Assembly (NCBI RefSeq): GCF_014647035.1
Contig: NZ_BMOK01000003.1
Location: 62,001 to 126,000, forward strand
Source: Sporolactobacillus putidus
GTDB taxonomy: Bacteria; Bacillota; Bacilli; Bacillales; Sporolactobacillaceae
Length of the DNA: 64,000 nt
Direction: 5' to 3'
A model generated the notes under the pieces. It saw only the letters and a program-made list of their open reading frames with translations, was not told the DNA's origin and ran no database searches. Shown in pieces: positions 36,764 to 46,911 of this stretch. Position 1 is the first letter of the stretch, and the number at the start of each line of letters is the position of its first letter. A program made the position numbers and the translations under genes.

Positions 36764-36767
36764 AGAA

Positions 36768-37793
36768 ATGTTTCAGGAAAAGTTGAAAGAATTAGTAAAA
36801 GGGAAGACTTTAACTGAGCAGGAAGCTGCGGAATTGATGGATGAAATCATGGAAGGGAAGGCCGATCCATGTCAGATTGCCGCCTTCCTGTCGCTCCTGA
36901 GCATGAGGGGCGAAACGGTAGATGAACTGACGGGATGCGTTCGGAGCATGAGGGCGCACGCAAAGCCGATACGCTATGATAAAGAATTGCTGGACATTGT
37001 CGGAACAGGCGGCGACGGCACGGCGACGTTCAATATTTCGACCGCCAGTGCCATTCTGCTATCCGGTCTTGGTGTTAACGTGGCCAAACACGGCAATCGG
37101 TCGGTTTCATCAACAAGCGGTGCCGCCGATGTGCTGGAAGCGCTCAGGATTCCCATTCAGTCGACTCCTGAACAGGCTGCGTCTCTTCTTGACCGCGCGC
37201 ACATGTGCTTCTTGTTTGCCCCGTTGTACCACGCATCCATGAAATATGCGATTGCACCCCGAAAAGCACTCGGGTTCAGAACGATCTTCAACATGCTTGG
37301 GCCCTTGACCAATCCGGCGGGAGCGGAACGCCAGCTTCTGGGTGTCTACAGCAAGGAAGCAGCTGAAGCCTACGCAAACGCCATTGTGAAACTTGGCACA
37401 CGAAGGTCGCTTGTCGTCACCGGTGATGACGGAATGGATGAGCTGACCATTGCCGGCCGTACCGAAGCGTATCTCATTGAAGATCATAAAATAAAATCTT
37501 TTTCGCTTGTCCCTGAAGATGTCGGGCTGAGCGCGGGCAGACTGGAAGAAATTCAAGTTGAGAACCCTGAAGAAAGCGCCGTTATGATCGAAGCGATCTT
37601 CTCAGGCGACACGCAAAACCGCACCGCTGTCAATGCAGTGCTGCTAAACGCCGGTGCCGGCCTGTACGTTGCCGGAAGGACGGATTCTATAGCCGAAGGC
37701 GTCCACGAGGCCAACCAGGCCGTTGATGATGGAAGAGCCCTGAAACAACTTAATCTCCTCCGGGCACAAGCGAAGGAAGTTTCCCATGTATAA
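36768..37793 (+). CDS. trpD: Anthranilate phosphoribosyltransferase
   Basis: A 341-residue enzyme that joins anthranilate and PRPP. It has VGTGGDGTATFNISTASA (PRPP site), VAKHGNRSVSSTSGAAD, APLYHASMKYAIAPRKALG and FRTIFNMLGPLTNPAG. The start is ATG 36768; upstream codons in frame are not family-like. It is the first trp gene here: trpE is not in the operon. The stop overlaps the trpC start by eight bases. Confidence 0.95.
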   Translation: MFQEKLKELVKGKTLTEQEAAELMDEIMEGKADPCQIAAFLSLLSMRGETVDELTGCVRSMRAHAKPIRYDKELLDIVGTGGDGTATFNISTASAILLSGLGVNVAKHGNRSVSSTSGAADVLEALRIPIQSTPEQAASLLDRAHMCFLFAPLYHASMKYAIAPRKALGFRTIFNMLGPLTNPAGAERQLLGVYSKEAAEAYANAIVKLGTRRSLVVTGDDGMDELTIAGRTEAYLIEDHKIKSFSLVPEDVGLSAGRLEEIQVENPEESAVMIEAIFSGDTQNRTAVNAVLLNAGAGLYVAGRTDSIAEGVHEANQAVDDGRALKQLNLLRAQAKEVSHV

Positions 37794-38580
37794 TAATATT
37801 CTTGATCGGATCTTAGAAACAAAGAAAGAGGAATTGGATGGATTTCAGATGCCGGAACCGATGCCGAGAAGTGAAAAGTATTCACTCAGAGAGGCGCTGA
37901 GTCGCCCGCATCACGCGCTCGGACTGATAGCCGAAGTTAAGCAGGCGTCGCCATCGAAGGGCCTTTTCCGGGAGAAAATGAATGTACCGGCCATCGCGGA
38001 GTCTTACGAACATGCCGGTGCGGATGCTGTCAGTGTTCTGACAGACAGGACTTATTTTCACGGATCGGCAGAGAACTTGATTAAGGTCAGAAAGTCTGTC
38101 AGGCTTCCCGTACTTCGAAAGGATTTTATCATTGACGAGCGCCAGATTGAGGAAGCCTTCCGGATCGGTGCGGACGCTGTCCTGCTGATTGCTGCCGCAC
38201 TTGAGCCGGATCTTCTGTACGAACTTTATCTTGCAGCACGGGAGAGGGGACTTGAATCACTCGTTGAAGTGCACCGGATCGAGGAGGCTGAAGCTGTTCT
38301 GTCCAAATTTACACCTGAAATTATGGGCGTGAACAACCGGGATCTGAAAACGTTTGAGACGAAACTGGAAGTCACTGCAGCGCTACAGGGAACAATTCCC
38401 GAAGACGTCGTCTTAGTCAGTGAATCAGGTGTTCAGTCGGCGGCAGATGTGATGTACTTGAAGAATCACGGGGCAGATGCGGCGCTCGTCGGTGAAGTAT
38501 TGATTCGTGCGCATTCACCGAGAGAGAAAGTGCGGGAACTGTTCGGCAGGGAAGTGAATGAGCATGCGGCCCGTGCTTAA
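37786..38580 (+). CDS. trpC: Indole-3-glycerol phosphate synthase
   Basis: A 264-residue TIM-barrel enzyme. AEVKQASPSKGLF with the catalytic Lys, EHAGADAVSVLTD, PVLRKDFIIDERQIEEA, GVNNRDLKTFE and VSESGVQSAADV are all present. The start is ATG 37786 inside trpD. The end overlaps trpF by 23 bases, so translation is tightly coupled. Confidence 0.95.
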   Translation: MYNNILDRILETKKEELDGFQMPEPMPRSEKYSLREALSRPHHALGLIAEVKQASPSKGLFREKMNVPAIAESYEHAGADAVSVLTDRTYFHGSAENLIKVRKSVRLPVLRKDFIIDERQIEEAFRIGADAVLLIAAALEPDLLYELYLAARERGLESLVEVHRIEEAEAVLSKFTPEIMGVNNRDLKTFETKLEVTAALQGTIPEDVVLVSESGVQSAADVMYLKNHGADAALVGEVLIRAHSPREKVRELFGREVNEHAARA

Positions 38581-39229
38581 ATACTGCGGCAACCACTCGC
38601 TGTCCGATATTAAGGTAACAATGGCGAGCCAAGCAGATTACCTCGGTTTTATTTTTACTCCAAGAAGTAAACGGACTGTGCGGCCGGATCAGGTCGCGGA
38701 ATGGTTGGAAGATGTCGGTGGGATAAAGAAAAAAAAGCTTGTCGGTGTCTTTGCGGATGATTCCATCGAGCTGATTGAGAAAGTTTTGCAAATCGTTCCC
38801 CTTCACGTGATTCAACTGCACGGTGAAGAACAGCCCCCGTACGTGGAGCAAGTCAAGTCAAGAACAGGCAAAACGGTTTGGAAGGCGCTTCACCATGAAA
38901 AGGGGACACCTGAAAAGATGCGCTGGTATGCAGGTCTTGCCGATGGGTATGTCATTGATACAAAAGTTAAAGGCGCCATTGGCGGGACGGGCGTTTCATT
39001 TGACTGGGACAGTGTGCCCGGCTACATGGCGGAATCAACCCGTCAGCATGCGGAGTGTCTGATTGCAGGCGGGATATCGCCTGAAAATATTGAAAGTCTG
39101 CTCAGTCAGAATCCGGTTGGCATCGACATTGCGTCGGGAATAGAGACGAACTTTCGAAAAGATGGCAGACTTATCCGGAAAATTGAAGAAAAGGTGAGGA
39201 TGCAAAATGATCAGGCAGCCACAGATTGA
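38558..39229 (+). CDS. trpF: Phosphoribosylanthranilate isomerase
   Basis: A 223-residue TIM-barrel enzyme. It has LKYCGNHSL with the catalytic Cys near the start, [25 protein letters not shown] and the catalytic-Asp strand [16 protein letters not shown] and [14 protein letters not shown] follow. The start may be ATG 38558 or ATG 38564, after GCAGGGAAG. The end overlaps trpB by 23 bases. Confidence 0.93.
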   Translation: MSMRPVLKYCGNHSLSDIKVTMASQADYLGFIFTPRSKRTVRPDQVAEWLEDVGGIKKKKLVGVFADDSIELIEKVLQIVPLHVIQLHGEEQPPYVEQVKSRTGKTVWKALHHEKGTPEKMRWYAGLADGYVIDTKVKGAIGGTGVSFDWDSVPGYMAESTRQHAECLIAGGISPENIESLLSQNPVGIDIASGIETNFRKDGRLIRKIEEKVRMQNDQAATD

Positions 39230-40442
39230 AAATATAAAAGAGGACGGCGGGAAAGGGCGCTACGGCGAGTTCGGAGGCCAATATGTACCCGAAACGCTGA
39301 TGCACGCCTTGCTTGAGCTTGAAAAAGGGTTCGATGAAGCGATTCACGACACTTCATTCTTAAAAGAATATCGCGAGATTCTTCATGACTATTCCGGCCG
39401 CCCTACCCCGGTGACGTATTGCGAACGGCTCAGTCAGAGGATCGGCGGGGCGCAGATTTATCTGAAACGTGAAGACTTGAACCATACCGGGGCTCATAAA
39501 ATTAACAACGCGGTGGGCCAGGCTCTTCTCGCGCGACGGATGGGGAAGAAACGGATGATCGCTGAAACCGGTGCAGGTCAGCATGGTGTCGCTACGGCAA
39601 CTGTTGCGGCTTATTTCGGTATGCCGTGCAAAGTATTTATGGGCGTGGTGGATGTTGAACGGCAGGCACTCAATGTGTTCCGAATGAGACTTCTCGGAGC
39701 GGAGGTTGTTCCGGTTTCAAGCGGAAACGGAACGCTGAAAGACGCGATCAACGAAGCGCTGCGGTACTGGGCGGCAAATGTTGAGGACACGGCATACATT
39801 GACGGATCGGTTGTCGGGCCGCATCCCTATCCAATGATTGTTCGCGATTTTCAGCGGATCATCGGCGACGAGGCGCGCGCGCAGATGATTGAAAAAACGG
39901 GGAAGCTTCCTGATGCCGCCTGCGCCTGTGTCGGCGGCGGAAGCAATGCAATGGGGCTGTTTACTGCTTTTCTAAATGATCCTGTGGCTCTTTATGGGGC
40001 CGAAGCCGGAGGAAAAGGAACGGACACGCCGGAACACGCCGCGACGCTTACCAAAGGGCGTCCGGGGGTCATTCACGGCGCGATGACTTATCTGCTTCAG
40101 GATCAAAACGGGCAGATTATTGAGCCCTATTCAATATCCGCCGGCCTTGACTATCCGGGTATCGGTCCGGAACATGCTCATCTTGCTAAATCGGGCCGGG
40201 CCTGCTATGAAGCCGTCACAGATCAAGAGGCCATAGACGCACTGATGACTCTGAGCGAAAAAGAGGGTATTCTGCCGGCGCTGGAGAGCGCGCACGGTCT
40301 TGCACTGGCGATGAAAAAAGCAAAAACAATGCAGACCGATCAGTCGATACTGGTCTGCCTTTCCGGCCGCGGGGACAAGGACGTCAATACGATTCTGCAT
40401 GTACTCGATGAAGCAAAGACAGATCAAGGAGGCAGGAAATGA
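39207..40442 (+). CDS. trpB: Tryptophan synthase beta chain
   Basis: A 411-residue PLP enzyme that joins indole and serine. The PLP Lys is in [19 protein letters not shown]. Also present are [29 protein letters not shown], the phosphate-binding [10 protein letters not shown] and [18 protein letters not shown]. The start is ATG 39207, within trpF. The stop overlaps trpA by four bases (ATGA). Confidence 0.97.
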   Translation: MIRQPQIENIKEDGGKGRYGEFGGQYVPETLMHALLELEKGFDEAIHDTSFLKEYREILHDYSGRPTPVTYCERLSQRIGGAQIYLKREDLNHTGAHKINNAVGQALLARRMGKKRMIAETGAGQHGVATATVAAYFGMPCKVFMGVVDVERQALNVFRMRLLGAEVVPVSSGNGTLKDAINEALRYWAANVEDTAYIDGSVVGPHPYPMIVRDFQRIIGDEARAQMIEKTGKLPDAACACVGGGSNAMGLFTAFLNDPVALYGAEAGGKGTDTPEHAATLTKGRPGVIHGAMTYLLQDQNGQIIEPYSISAGLDYPGIGPEHAHLAKSGRACYEAVTDQEAIDALMTLSEKEGILPALESAHGLALAMKKAKTMQTDQSILVCLSGRGDKDVNTILHVLDEAKTDQGGRK

Positions 40443-41317
40443 TGAACCGTATGAGTAATTATATGAACAAAAAGCAGGATATGATGTTTATTCCATTTAT
40501 AACAGCGGGAGATCCTTCCGAGGACGCAACCGTCGAGCTGGCTTTTATGCTGCAGTCCGTCGGAGCGTGTGCGCTTGAACTGGGTATTCCCTATTCCGAC
40601 CCGCTCGCCGACGGACCAGTAATACAGAGGGCATCCAAACGTGCGCTTTCAAAAGGAATGTCACTGCTCGGCGCACTTCAGCTTGTGAAAAAAATACGGC
40701 TGAGGGGAGTGAAAATTCCGGTTATCATATTTACATACTGCAACCTTCTGTTACAATTAGGTGAAGAGACCTTTTTTCGAGAAGCGAAGGAAAACGAGAT
40801 TGACGGACTGCTCGTCCCTGATCTGCCATTCGAGGAAAGCAGAGGTCTTGCAGAACGGTGCATTAACCACGGGATCAGCTTAATCTCACTTGTCGCGCCG
40901 ACTACTTCTGAGCAAAGAATGGGAAAAATCGGTGCATCTGCGCAAGGTTTTCTGTATTGTGTATCCTCACTCGGCGTGACCGGTGTCCGAAAAAAGTTCC
41001 ATCCGGACGTTTTCCCTTTTCTCGAACGGGTTCGTGCGGCATGTGAACTGCCGATCGCGGTGGGATTTGGCATTTCTTCAAACGAACAAGTGGATGAACT
41101 GCGCGGGCATGCCGACGGCTTTATTGTCGGGAGCGCCATTGTGTCCCAAATTGAAAGGCGAGCGGATCGGCTTCAAAAATCAGAATCCCTTTCACCCGCT
41201 GTTGAAGAAATACGCGAGTATCTGTTGAATACATTGCTTGGCAAACATAAGGTGGGTAAGAATCATGAAAGAACAGCTCAGCAGGCTGAAACCTTATCAA
41301 CCGGGAAAACAGGTTGA
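40439..41317 (+). CDS. trpA: Tryptophan synthase alpha chain
   Basis: A 292-residue TIM-barrel enzyme that releases indole. The catalytic Glu and Asp lie in [50 protein letters not shown] and [12 protein letters not shown] are present. It is longer than usual (about 265-270) because its C-terminal tail runs 53 bases into hisC; the tail is basic and not conserved. The start is ATG 40439 ([12 protein letters not shown] 40442 is equally possible). Confidence 0.95.
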   Translation: MMNRMSNYMNKKQDMMFIPFITAGDPSEDATVELAFMLQSVGACALELGIPYSDPLADGPVIQRASKRALSKGMSLLGALQLVKKIRLRGVKIPVIIFTYCNLLLQLGEETFFREAKENEIDGLLVPDLPFEESRGLAERCINHGISLISLVAPTTSEQRMGKIGASAQGFLYCVSSLGVTGVRKKFHPDVFPFLERVRAACELPIAVGFGISSNEQVDELRGHADGFIVGSAIVSQIERRADRLQKSESLSPAVEEIREYLLNTLLGKHKVGKNHERTAQQAETLSTGKTG

Positions 41318-42359
41318 CGAAGTACGGAGAGAATACGGACTGGATAGAATCGAGAAACTGGCGTCAAATGAAAACCCTTTTGGTTCGTCGCCCGGAGCGA
41401 AGCAGGCGATTGAAAAAGGCCTCACTGAGTTGATGATTTATCCTGACGGGCATGCCGCTGATCTTCGTGGAAAAGTCAGCAGGTTTCTGAATGTCCGGCC
41501 TGATTGCCTGATCTTCGGCAACGGCAGTGACGAGATTCTGCATATGGTGAGCCGCGCTTTTATCGAGCCGGGAACGAACAGCATCATGGCGGATCCGACT
41601 TTTTCCCAATATAAACGCAATGTGATCATTGAGGGCGGGGAGGCTCGTGAAGTTCCTCTCGATAGCGAAGGAAATCATGATCTTGAACGGATGCTCTCAT
41701 TGATTGATGATCGAACTCGGGTCATTTGGATCTGCAATCCGAATAACCCGACCGGCCGTTCTATTGACCGTGAAACATTTATTTCTTTTATGGAGCGGGT
41801 TCCGAAAAATATTGTTGTCGTATCGGACGAAGCATATTCTGAATATGTCACATCAGAAAACTATCCAAATACGATTGATTTTATAGATCGCTTTCCAAAC
41901 CTAATAGCAACACACACTTTTTCAAAAATCTATGGATTGGCCGGTCTCCGGATCGGGTACGGAGTTGCTCACTCAGTTTTGATTTCCGAGCTTGAACATG
42001 TCCGTGATCCTTTCAACGTCTCGCGTCTCTCACAGGCGGCAGCCGCGGCGGCGCTTGATGATCAGAACTTTGTCCGTGAATGCGCCGAGCGGAACGCTGA
42101 AGGAAAAAAACAGTATTATGATTTTTGTAAAGAAACCGGCATACACTATTTTCCGACGGACACCAATTTTATTCTGATGGAAATCGGCGATTCCGGAGAA
42201 GACGTCTTCCAATACATGGTTCGAAATGGTTATATCATCCGTTCGGGATCCGCTTTGGGCTGCCCCGAGTATGTACGGATCACAATTGGTACAAAAGAGC
42301 AGAATGCCGCCATTATTAAATTGCTGAAGGATTACGTCTCATGCAAACAACCGTCCTGA
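41265..42359 (+). CDS. hisC: Histidinol-phosphate / aromatic amino-acid aminotransferase
   Basis: A 364-residue class II PLP aminotransferase. The PLP Lys is in THTFSKIYGLAGLRIGYG. KLASNENPFGSSP, FGNGSDEILH, WICNPNNPTGRSI and YVRITIGTKEQN match HisC. In B. subtilis the enzyme in this operon also transaminates prephenate and aromatic keto acids, which explains its place. The start is ATG 41265 after AAGGTGGG. It overlaps trpA and tyrA. Confidence 0.94.
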   Translation: MKEQLSRLKPYQPGKQVDEVRREYGLDRIEKLASNENPFGSSPGAKQAIEKGLTELMIYPDGHAADLRGKVSRFLNVRPDCLIFGNGSDEILHMVSRAFIEPGTNSIMADPTFSQYKRNVIIEGGEAREVPLDSEGNHDLERMLSLIDDRTRVIWICNPNNPTGRSIDRETFISFMERVPKNIVVVSDEAYSEYVTSENYPNTIDFIDRFPNLIATHTFSKIYGLAGLRIGYGVAHSVLISELEHVRDPFNVSRLSQAAAAAALDDQNFVRECAERNAEGKKQYYDFCKETGIHYFPTDTNFILMEIGDSGEDVFQYMVRNGYIIRSGSALGCPEYVRITIGTKEQNAAIIKLLKDYVSCKQPS

Positions 42360-43444
42360 TCGCCGGCTTGGGCCTTATCGGTGGGTCAATCGCCGAATCC
42401 ATACGTTCCGCTCATTCCGACGTGAAAATTATCGGCTTTGATCAAAATAAAAAAACAATGGAAGAGGGCATCCGCCGGCACGTCATCGACGAGTCTGCGG
42501 AGAGCTTTCCGAAAAGTGCGTCTGCGGCCGATATCATCATACTTGCAGCTCCGGTATCCGCAATTATTGCGATGATTGAGGAGCTGGGAAGAACAGAACT
42601 TAAACCTGGAACGATCGTGACCGATGTCGGAAGCACGAAACGCTTGATCAAGCTTCAGGCTGATTACTATTTAAAAGGACGCTGTCATTTCATAGGCGGA
42701 CATCCGATGGCGGGCTCTCACAAGAGCGGTGTATCCGCGGCGCGTGCCAATTTATTTGAAAATGCCTATTACTTTCTGATTGCAGAAAAGGATCAGGAAT
42801 CGGCACCGATGCAGAAACTTGAGAATTTATTGTCCGGGACTCACGCAAAGTTTTTTCGTGTGACACCGGAAATTCATGATCAGATCGTCGGGCTGATCAG
42901 CCATTTTCCTCATTTGATTGCATCCGCGCTGGTTCATCATCTGGAGAATCATCCGATACAGGGGATTAATCTGCGTCTTCTTGCCGCCGGCGGTTTTCGC
43001 GATATTACGCGTATTGCGTCCTCGGATCCGACAATGTGGACAGATACGGTCATAAGCAACCGCGATGATCTGCTCGATCTGCTGGATGAGTGGACCAGAA
43101 GCATGGAACAATTGAAAAATTTACTGATGGAAGGAAACAGACCGTCCATTCATGATTTTTTTCGAAAAGCCAAGCTATTCCGTGACGGCTTTCCTAAAAA
43201 AGAGAAGGGTGCGATTCCCGGTTATTACGATCTGTTCATAGACGTCCCGGACAAACCGGACACGATATCAACAGTGACCGGTTATGTAGGCGGTGCAGGA
43301 ATCAATTTGACGAATATTGAGATTATCGAGGCAAGAGAAAATATCATGGGCGTGATGCGGCTCACGTTCCAGGATGCGGATCAGCGGGATAAAGCCCGCG
43401 CCATTTTGCAGCAGAAGGGCTATCATACATATCTGAATGATTAA
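42341..43444 (+). CDS. tyrA: Prephenate dehydrogenase
   Basis: A 367-residue NAD-dependent enzyme of tyrosine synthesis. It has the dinucleotide motif IAGLGLIGGSIAESI, VTDVGSTKRLI, the catalytic-His region FIGGHPMAGSHKSG and HFPHLIASALVHHL. A C-terminal ACT domain (about residues 295-367, YYDLFIDVPDKPDTISTVTG) likely senses tyrosine. The ATG at 42341 lies within hisC. Confidence 0.94.
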   Translation: MQTTVLIAGLGLIGGSIAESIRSAHSDVKIIGFDQNKKTMEEGIRRHVIDESAESFPKSASAADIIILAAPVSAIIAMIEELGRTELKPGTIVTDVGSTKRLIKLQADYYLKGRCHFIGGHPMAGSHKSGVSAARANLFENAYYFLIAEKDQESAPMQKLENLLSGTHAKFFRVTPEIHDQIVGLISHFPHLIASALVHHLENHPIQGINLRLLAAGGFRDITRIASSDPTMWTDTVISNRDDLLDLLDEWTRSMEQLKNLLMEGNRPSIHDFFRKAKLFRDGFPKKEKGAIPGYYDLFIDVPDKPDTISTVTGYVGGAGINLTNIEIIEARENIMGVMRLTFQDADQRDKARAILQQKGYHTYLND

Positions 43445-43447
43445 CGG

Positions 43448-44752
43448 GTGATTGATGTGACGGACTTAGAATTTAAGGGCAGCGGAAAACCTTTGAACGG
43501 GGAACTGAAAATGCCGGGCGACAAATCGATCTCGCACCGAGCTGTCATTTTCGGGGCTATCGCCCATGGAGTGACGACCGTGGAGGGCTTCCTGCGCGGC
43601 AACGACTGTATCAGCACACTTCAATGTATGCGCGCACTCGGGGTGCAGATTGATGAATCCGGCGACCATCTGACGATCAATGGACAAGGCTTTGACGGCC
43701 TGAGCGAACCGAATCGTGTTCTGGATGTCGGTAATTCCGGCACAACAATTCGTCTGCTCTCCGGATTGTTGAGCGCACTGCCTTTTTATTCGGTGCTTGC
43801 GGGCGACGTGTCCATTCACAGACGTCCTATGGGCCGGGTGATCAGGCCTTTGATGGAAATGGGCGCCGATTTGTGGGGACGGAGCGGAGACAGTTACGCG
43901 CCAATCTCGATTAAAGGAAGAAAGCTTCATCCTATTGACTATCATTTGCCTGTCGCCAGCGCCCAGGTAAAAAGCGCTCTGATCCTGGCCGGGTTACAGA
44001 CAGAAGGAAAAACAACGCTGACCGAGCCGGGTGCATCGCGTGACCATACTGAGCGCATGCTCAGAGCATTTGGAGGCACGATCCGGACAGAGGGACTTGT
44101 GCATGAACTGGTCGGTCCCCAGTATCTGACAGGGACCGACATTCGTGTTCCTGGGGATTTCTCTTCCGCGGCCTTTTTTATCGCTGCAGCTCTGCTGACA
44201 CCAGACAGTCATCTGGTTCTGCGTTCCGTTGGCATGAATCCGACACGAACGGGAATGATTGTGGTTCTGGAGAAAATGGGGGCTAAAGTCAGTTTAGTCA
44301 ATAAAAAGGAATGGAACGGCGAGCCGGTTTGCGACATCGTGATCGATCATGCACAACTTCGGGCAGCCGAAATCGGGGGAGCCCTGATCCCGCAACTCAT
44401 TGACGAGATTCCGATATTGGCGCTTATTGCAACGGAGGCTGAAGGAACAACAGTAATCAGGGATGCTTCGGAGCTGAAAGTCAAAGAAACGAACAGAATA
44501 CGGACCACTGTTGACGAATTGAAGAGGATCGGAGCGGATATCGAGGAAACTGAAGACGGCATGATCATTCATGGCCATCCCGGCCGTCGCTTCTCAGGGG
44601 GGCCTGCCGATAGTTCCGGCGATCATCGGATTGGCATGATGCTGGCCGTTGCCTCTCAGAAATCCGATGCACCGGTAGTAGTCCGTCAGGCAGAAGCCAT
44701 CGCTGTCTCTTTTCCGACATTCCGCGACCAGCTTGCTCAGATTCAGAGATAA
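43448..44752 (+). CDS. aroE: 3-phosphoshikimate 1-carboxyvinyltransferase (EPSP synthase)
   Basis: A 434-residue enzyme (aroA in E. coli). It has MPGDKSISHRAVIFGAIAHG, LDVGNSGTTIRLLSGLL, SIHRRPMGRVIRPLMEMGAD, PGDFSSAAFFIAAALL, IDEIPILALIATEAEG and KVKETNRIRTTVDELKRIGA. The start may be GTG 43448 or GTG 43457. It is the last gene of the aro-trp unit, followed by a modest terminator. Confidence 0.95.
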   Translation: MIDVTDLEFKGSGKPLNGELKMPGDKSISHRAVIFGAIAHGVTTVEGFLRGNDCISTLQCMRALGVQIDESGDHLTINGQGFDGLSEPNRVLDVGNSGTTIRLLSGLLSALPFYSVLAGDVSIHRRPMGRVIRPLMEMGADLWGRSGDSYAPISIKGRKLHPIDYHLPVASAQVKSALILAGLQTEGKTTLTEPGASRDHTERMLRAFGGTIRTEGLVHELVGPQYLTGTDIRVPGDFSSAAFFIAAALLTPDSHLVLRSVGMNPTRTGMIVVLEKMGAKVSLVNKKEWNGEPVCDIVIDHAQLRAAEIGGALIPQLIDEIPILALIATEAEGTTVIRDASELKVKETNRIRTTVDELKRIGADIEETEDGMIIHGHPGRRFSGGPADSSGDHRIGMMLAVASQKSDAPVVVRQAEAIAVSFPTFRDQLAQIQR

Positions 44753-44779
44753 AAATTATTCAAAAAACGCAGGCGAATC

Positions 44780-44810
44780 AACCCTATTCTTCTAAGGCTA
44801 GGGTTCTTTT
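44780..44810 (+). terminator. probable terminator after aroE
   Basis: AACCCTA (44780-44786) pairs with TAGGGTT (44799-44805), followed by CTTTT. The T-run is short. Confidence 0.55.
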
Positions 44811-44912
44811 GCGCGTCCGGGATTTAATTCTTGATGGGACGTACTATTTTTACTAAGATAAGTGTAGAAGAGAAAAATGAGACGATGGTGTGATTTGGGG
44901 AGGAATAGAGTA

Positions 44913-46163
44913 ATGAAACATTTGGAGACGGCCAATGCGCTTCTGGCGAGCGGACAAACTAAAGAAGGGCTGAAACTGCTTGAAGAAATGCTCAGGGATG
45001 CGGATGATGATACCGTTTATGGTGCGGCTTCGATCTATCAGCAATTCGGCTTTCTCGAAGAAGCGGAGCAAGCTTACGCGACATTGCTCAGAAGATATCC
45101 GAACGATAGCGGGCTTCTGCTCCAAATTTCCGACCTTTTAATTGATAAGAATGAGGAAAATCGCGCCATTGATTATCTTTTGAAGATCCATCCCCTGGAC
45201 GAAAACTACTTGAGCGCGCAGGTGTCACTCGCAGATCTGTATCAGATAGAGGGCCTGGATGAGGCTGCCGAAAAAAGGCTTCTTGGAGCCCTAAAGATGG
45301 CACCCCATGAACCTGTTCTGCTCCTGGCGCTCGGTGAGTTTTATCTTTCAAACGGACAGGCAAGAAAGGCGGTTGATTTTTTCGAAACAATCAGAGGGAA
45401 TAGCGAACTTGCCAATCAGAATGTCGACATGAAACTGGCTGAAGCACTGAGTCTTTGCGGGGAATTTGAACAGTCCATCAAGGCGTACAGATTGGGTCTG
45501 AAGAAAGAAAAGACATTGGATGGATTATTTGGCTATGCCGTGACGGCAACGCGGATCGGACATTTCAAGACGGCTATAAAGGCACTTGAAGAGCTGCGGG
45601 AACTCGACCCCGGATACAGCACGCTCTATCCGGTTCTTGCCCGCGCCTACCAGCATGAAGGGGATCTTAATCTGGCACTGAAGACGGTTGAGGAAGGGCT
45701 TGCTGCGGATGAATACAATGATCGTCTTTACAAGGAAGCAGGGGAGCTTGCGCTTAAAGTTCACCATTCTGAAAAAGCGGCTTATTATTTTAAAAAATGG
45801 CATGAGCATGATCCGGAAAATATAGAAGCCCTGACACGCATGGTTGAGCTTGATGCACAGCATGAAAACTACGAATCCATAGTCGATCTGCTTAGTCCTA
45901 CAAATCCGGACGATCCGATGCTGATCTGGTTTTTGGCGACTGCCTGCAATCGCACGGATGAGCCCGGTAAAGCCGGAGCTTATTATGCTGCATGCCATTC
46001 CGCCTTTTCAGACAACCCTGAATTTCTTCAGGAATATGGGGAATATTTGATAGAGACGGGAAAAAGGAAAGACGCTCTCGGAGTGCTGGAGAAGGCGGCG
46101 CGCCTCGCCCCGGAAAATCAGGATTTGGCTTTATTTGTTGAACGATTAAAGCAGGATGATTGA
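44913..46163 (+). CDS. ypiA: TPR-repeat protein YpiA
   Basis: A 416-residue soluble protein built of tetratricopeptide repeats (for example LLEEMLRDADDDTVYGAAS, EEAEQAYATLLRRYPN, LILKTVEEG-like and ALGVLEKAARLAPENQDLA units). It is recognised as YpiA by size and by its place between aroE and ypiB. The start is ATG 44913, after GGGGAGG at 44897-44903. Function is not known; TPR proteins bind other proteins. Confidence 0.85.
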   Translation: MKHLETANALLASGQTKEGLKLLEEMLRDADDDTVYGAASIYQQFGFLEEAEQAYATLLRRYPNDSGLLLQISDLLIDKNEENRAIDYLLKIHPLDENYLSAQVSLADLYQIEGLDEAAEKRLLGALKMAPHEPVLLLALGEFYLSNGQARKAVDFFETIRGNSELANQNVDMKLAEALSLCGEFEQSIKAYRLGLKKEKTLDGLFGYAVTATRIGHFKTAIKALEELRELDPGYSTLYPVLARAYQHEGDLNLALKTVEEGLAADEYNDRLYKEAGELALKVHHSEKAAYYFKKWHEHDPENIEALTRMVELDAQHENYESIVDLLSPTNPDDPMLIWFLATACNRTDEPGKAGAYYAACHSAFSDNPEFLQEYGEYLIETGKRKDALGVLEKAARLAPENQDLALFVERLKQDD

Positions 46164-46235
46164 GAGTGAGCGGAGAATATGATATATAGAGAGTGAAGGC
46201 ACACGTTTCTTGAATTCCGGAGAGGGGATGATAGA

Positions 46236-46772
46236 ATGGAGCAGATCGTGTCGAATGTAGAAAAGAAAGCTTTCTTAAAATGGCTGTTGGAACGTCGCGA
46301 ATTGAAGAATCGCGAGACGATTTGGCTGTTGAATTATCTGATGAGCAATGAAAAGCTGCTGGGTCTGATCCATTTTGTGGATAGCATAACAGGATGCAAC
46401 CGGGCGATGACGATTTCCGAAAAAAAGAACGGTCCTGAAGACTTTGAATATGCTAAAGCGACCGTTCGTACAAGTGATCCGGAAAAAGCCTTCCATGACC
46501 TCAGACTGAATCAGGATGAGGCGGTTTATGTCAAAGTTGATCTTTCGTCGGCGCGTTATTATCCCGAGTATTTTTCGGTTCTTGAGGAAAATCCGAATAT
46601 GGATGAAACGGTGCATAAAAAATATGGGCGGGCAGCTGAAGATGCTGCAGGAGCTGCCGAAAGAGCTTACACGGAAAAAAAACTGTATGAGGAGATCAAT
46701 GATGCGCTCGACCGGGGCGATGCCGAGCGATTTTATCAACTGACCGAACGACTAAGAGCACTCAGAAGTTAA
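46236..46772 (+). CDS. ypiB: YpiB-like protein (UPF0302)
   Basis: A 178-residue protein of the YpiB/UPF0302 family. It has EKKAFLKWLLERRELKNRET, IWLLNYLMSNEKLLGLIHFV, DPEKAFHDLRLNQDEAVYV and a C-terminal helix DALDRGDAERFYQLTERLR, which fits the IDEAL motif region as I recall it. The start is ATG 46236 after GAGAGGGG. In B. subtilis qcrABC lies a little downstream of ypiB; here ypjB follows at once. The function is unclear. Confidence 0.88.
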   Translation: MEQIVSNVEKKAFLKWLLERRELKNRETIWLLNYLMSNEKLLGLIHFVDSITGCNRAMTISEKKNGPEDFEYAKATVRTSDPEKAFHDLRLNQDEAVYVKVDLSSARYYPEYFSVLEENPNMDETVHKKYGRAAEDAAGAAERAYTEKKLYEEINDALDRGDAERFYQLTERLRALRS

Positions 46773-46886
46773 ACTTTTCTTTTGTTCCATAACGAATCGT
46801 TGCGCTCTTATGGATGAGGAAGTTATGATGGTTAGCGTTCAAAATTGTCTGATTTCTGATTCAGTTCATTGAAATTGCCTCCTCAC

Positions 46887-46911
46887 GACCGGTGTCCCAT
46901 GAACACCGGTC
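46887..46911 (+). terminator. possible terminator hairpin after ypiB
   Basis: GACCGGTGT (46887-46895) pairs perfectly with ACACCGGTC (46903-46911). A T6 run comes only 12 bases later, so the terminator role is uncertain. Confidence 0.4.
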
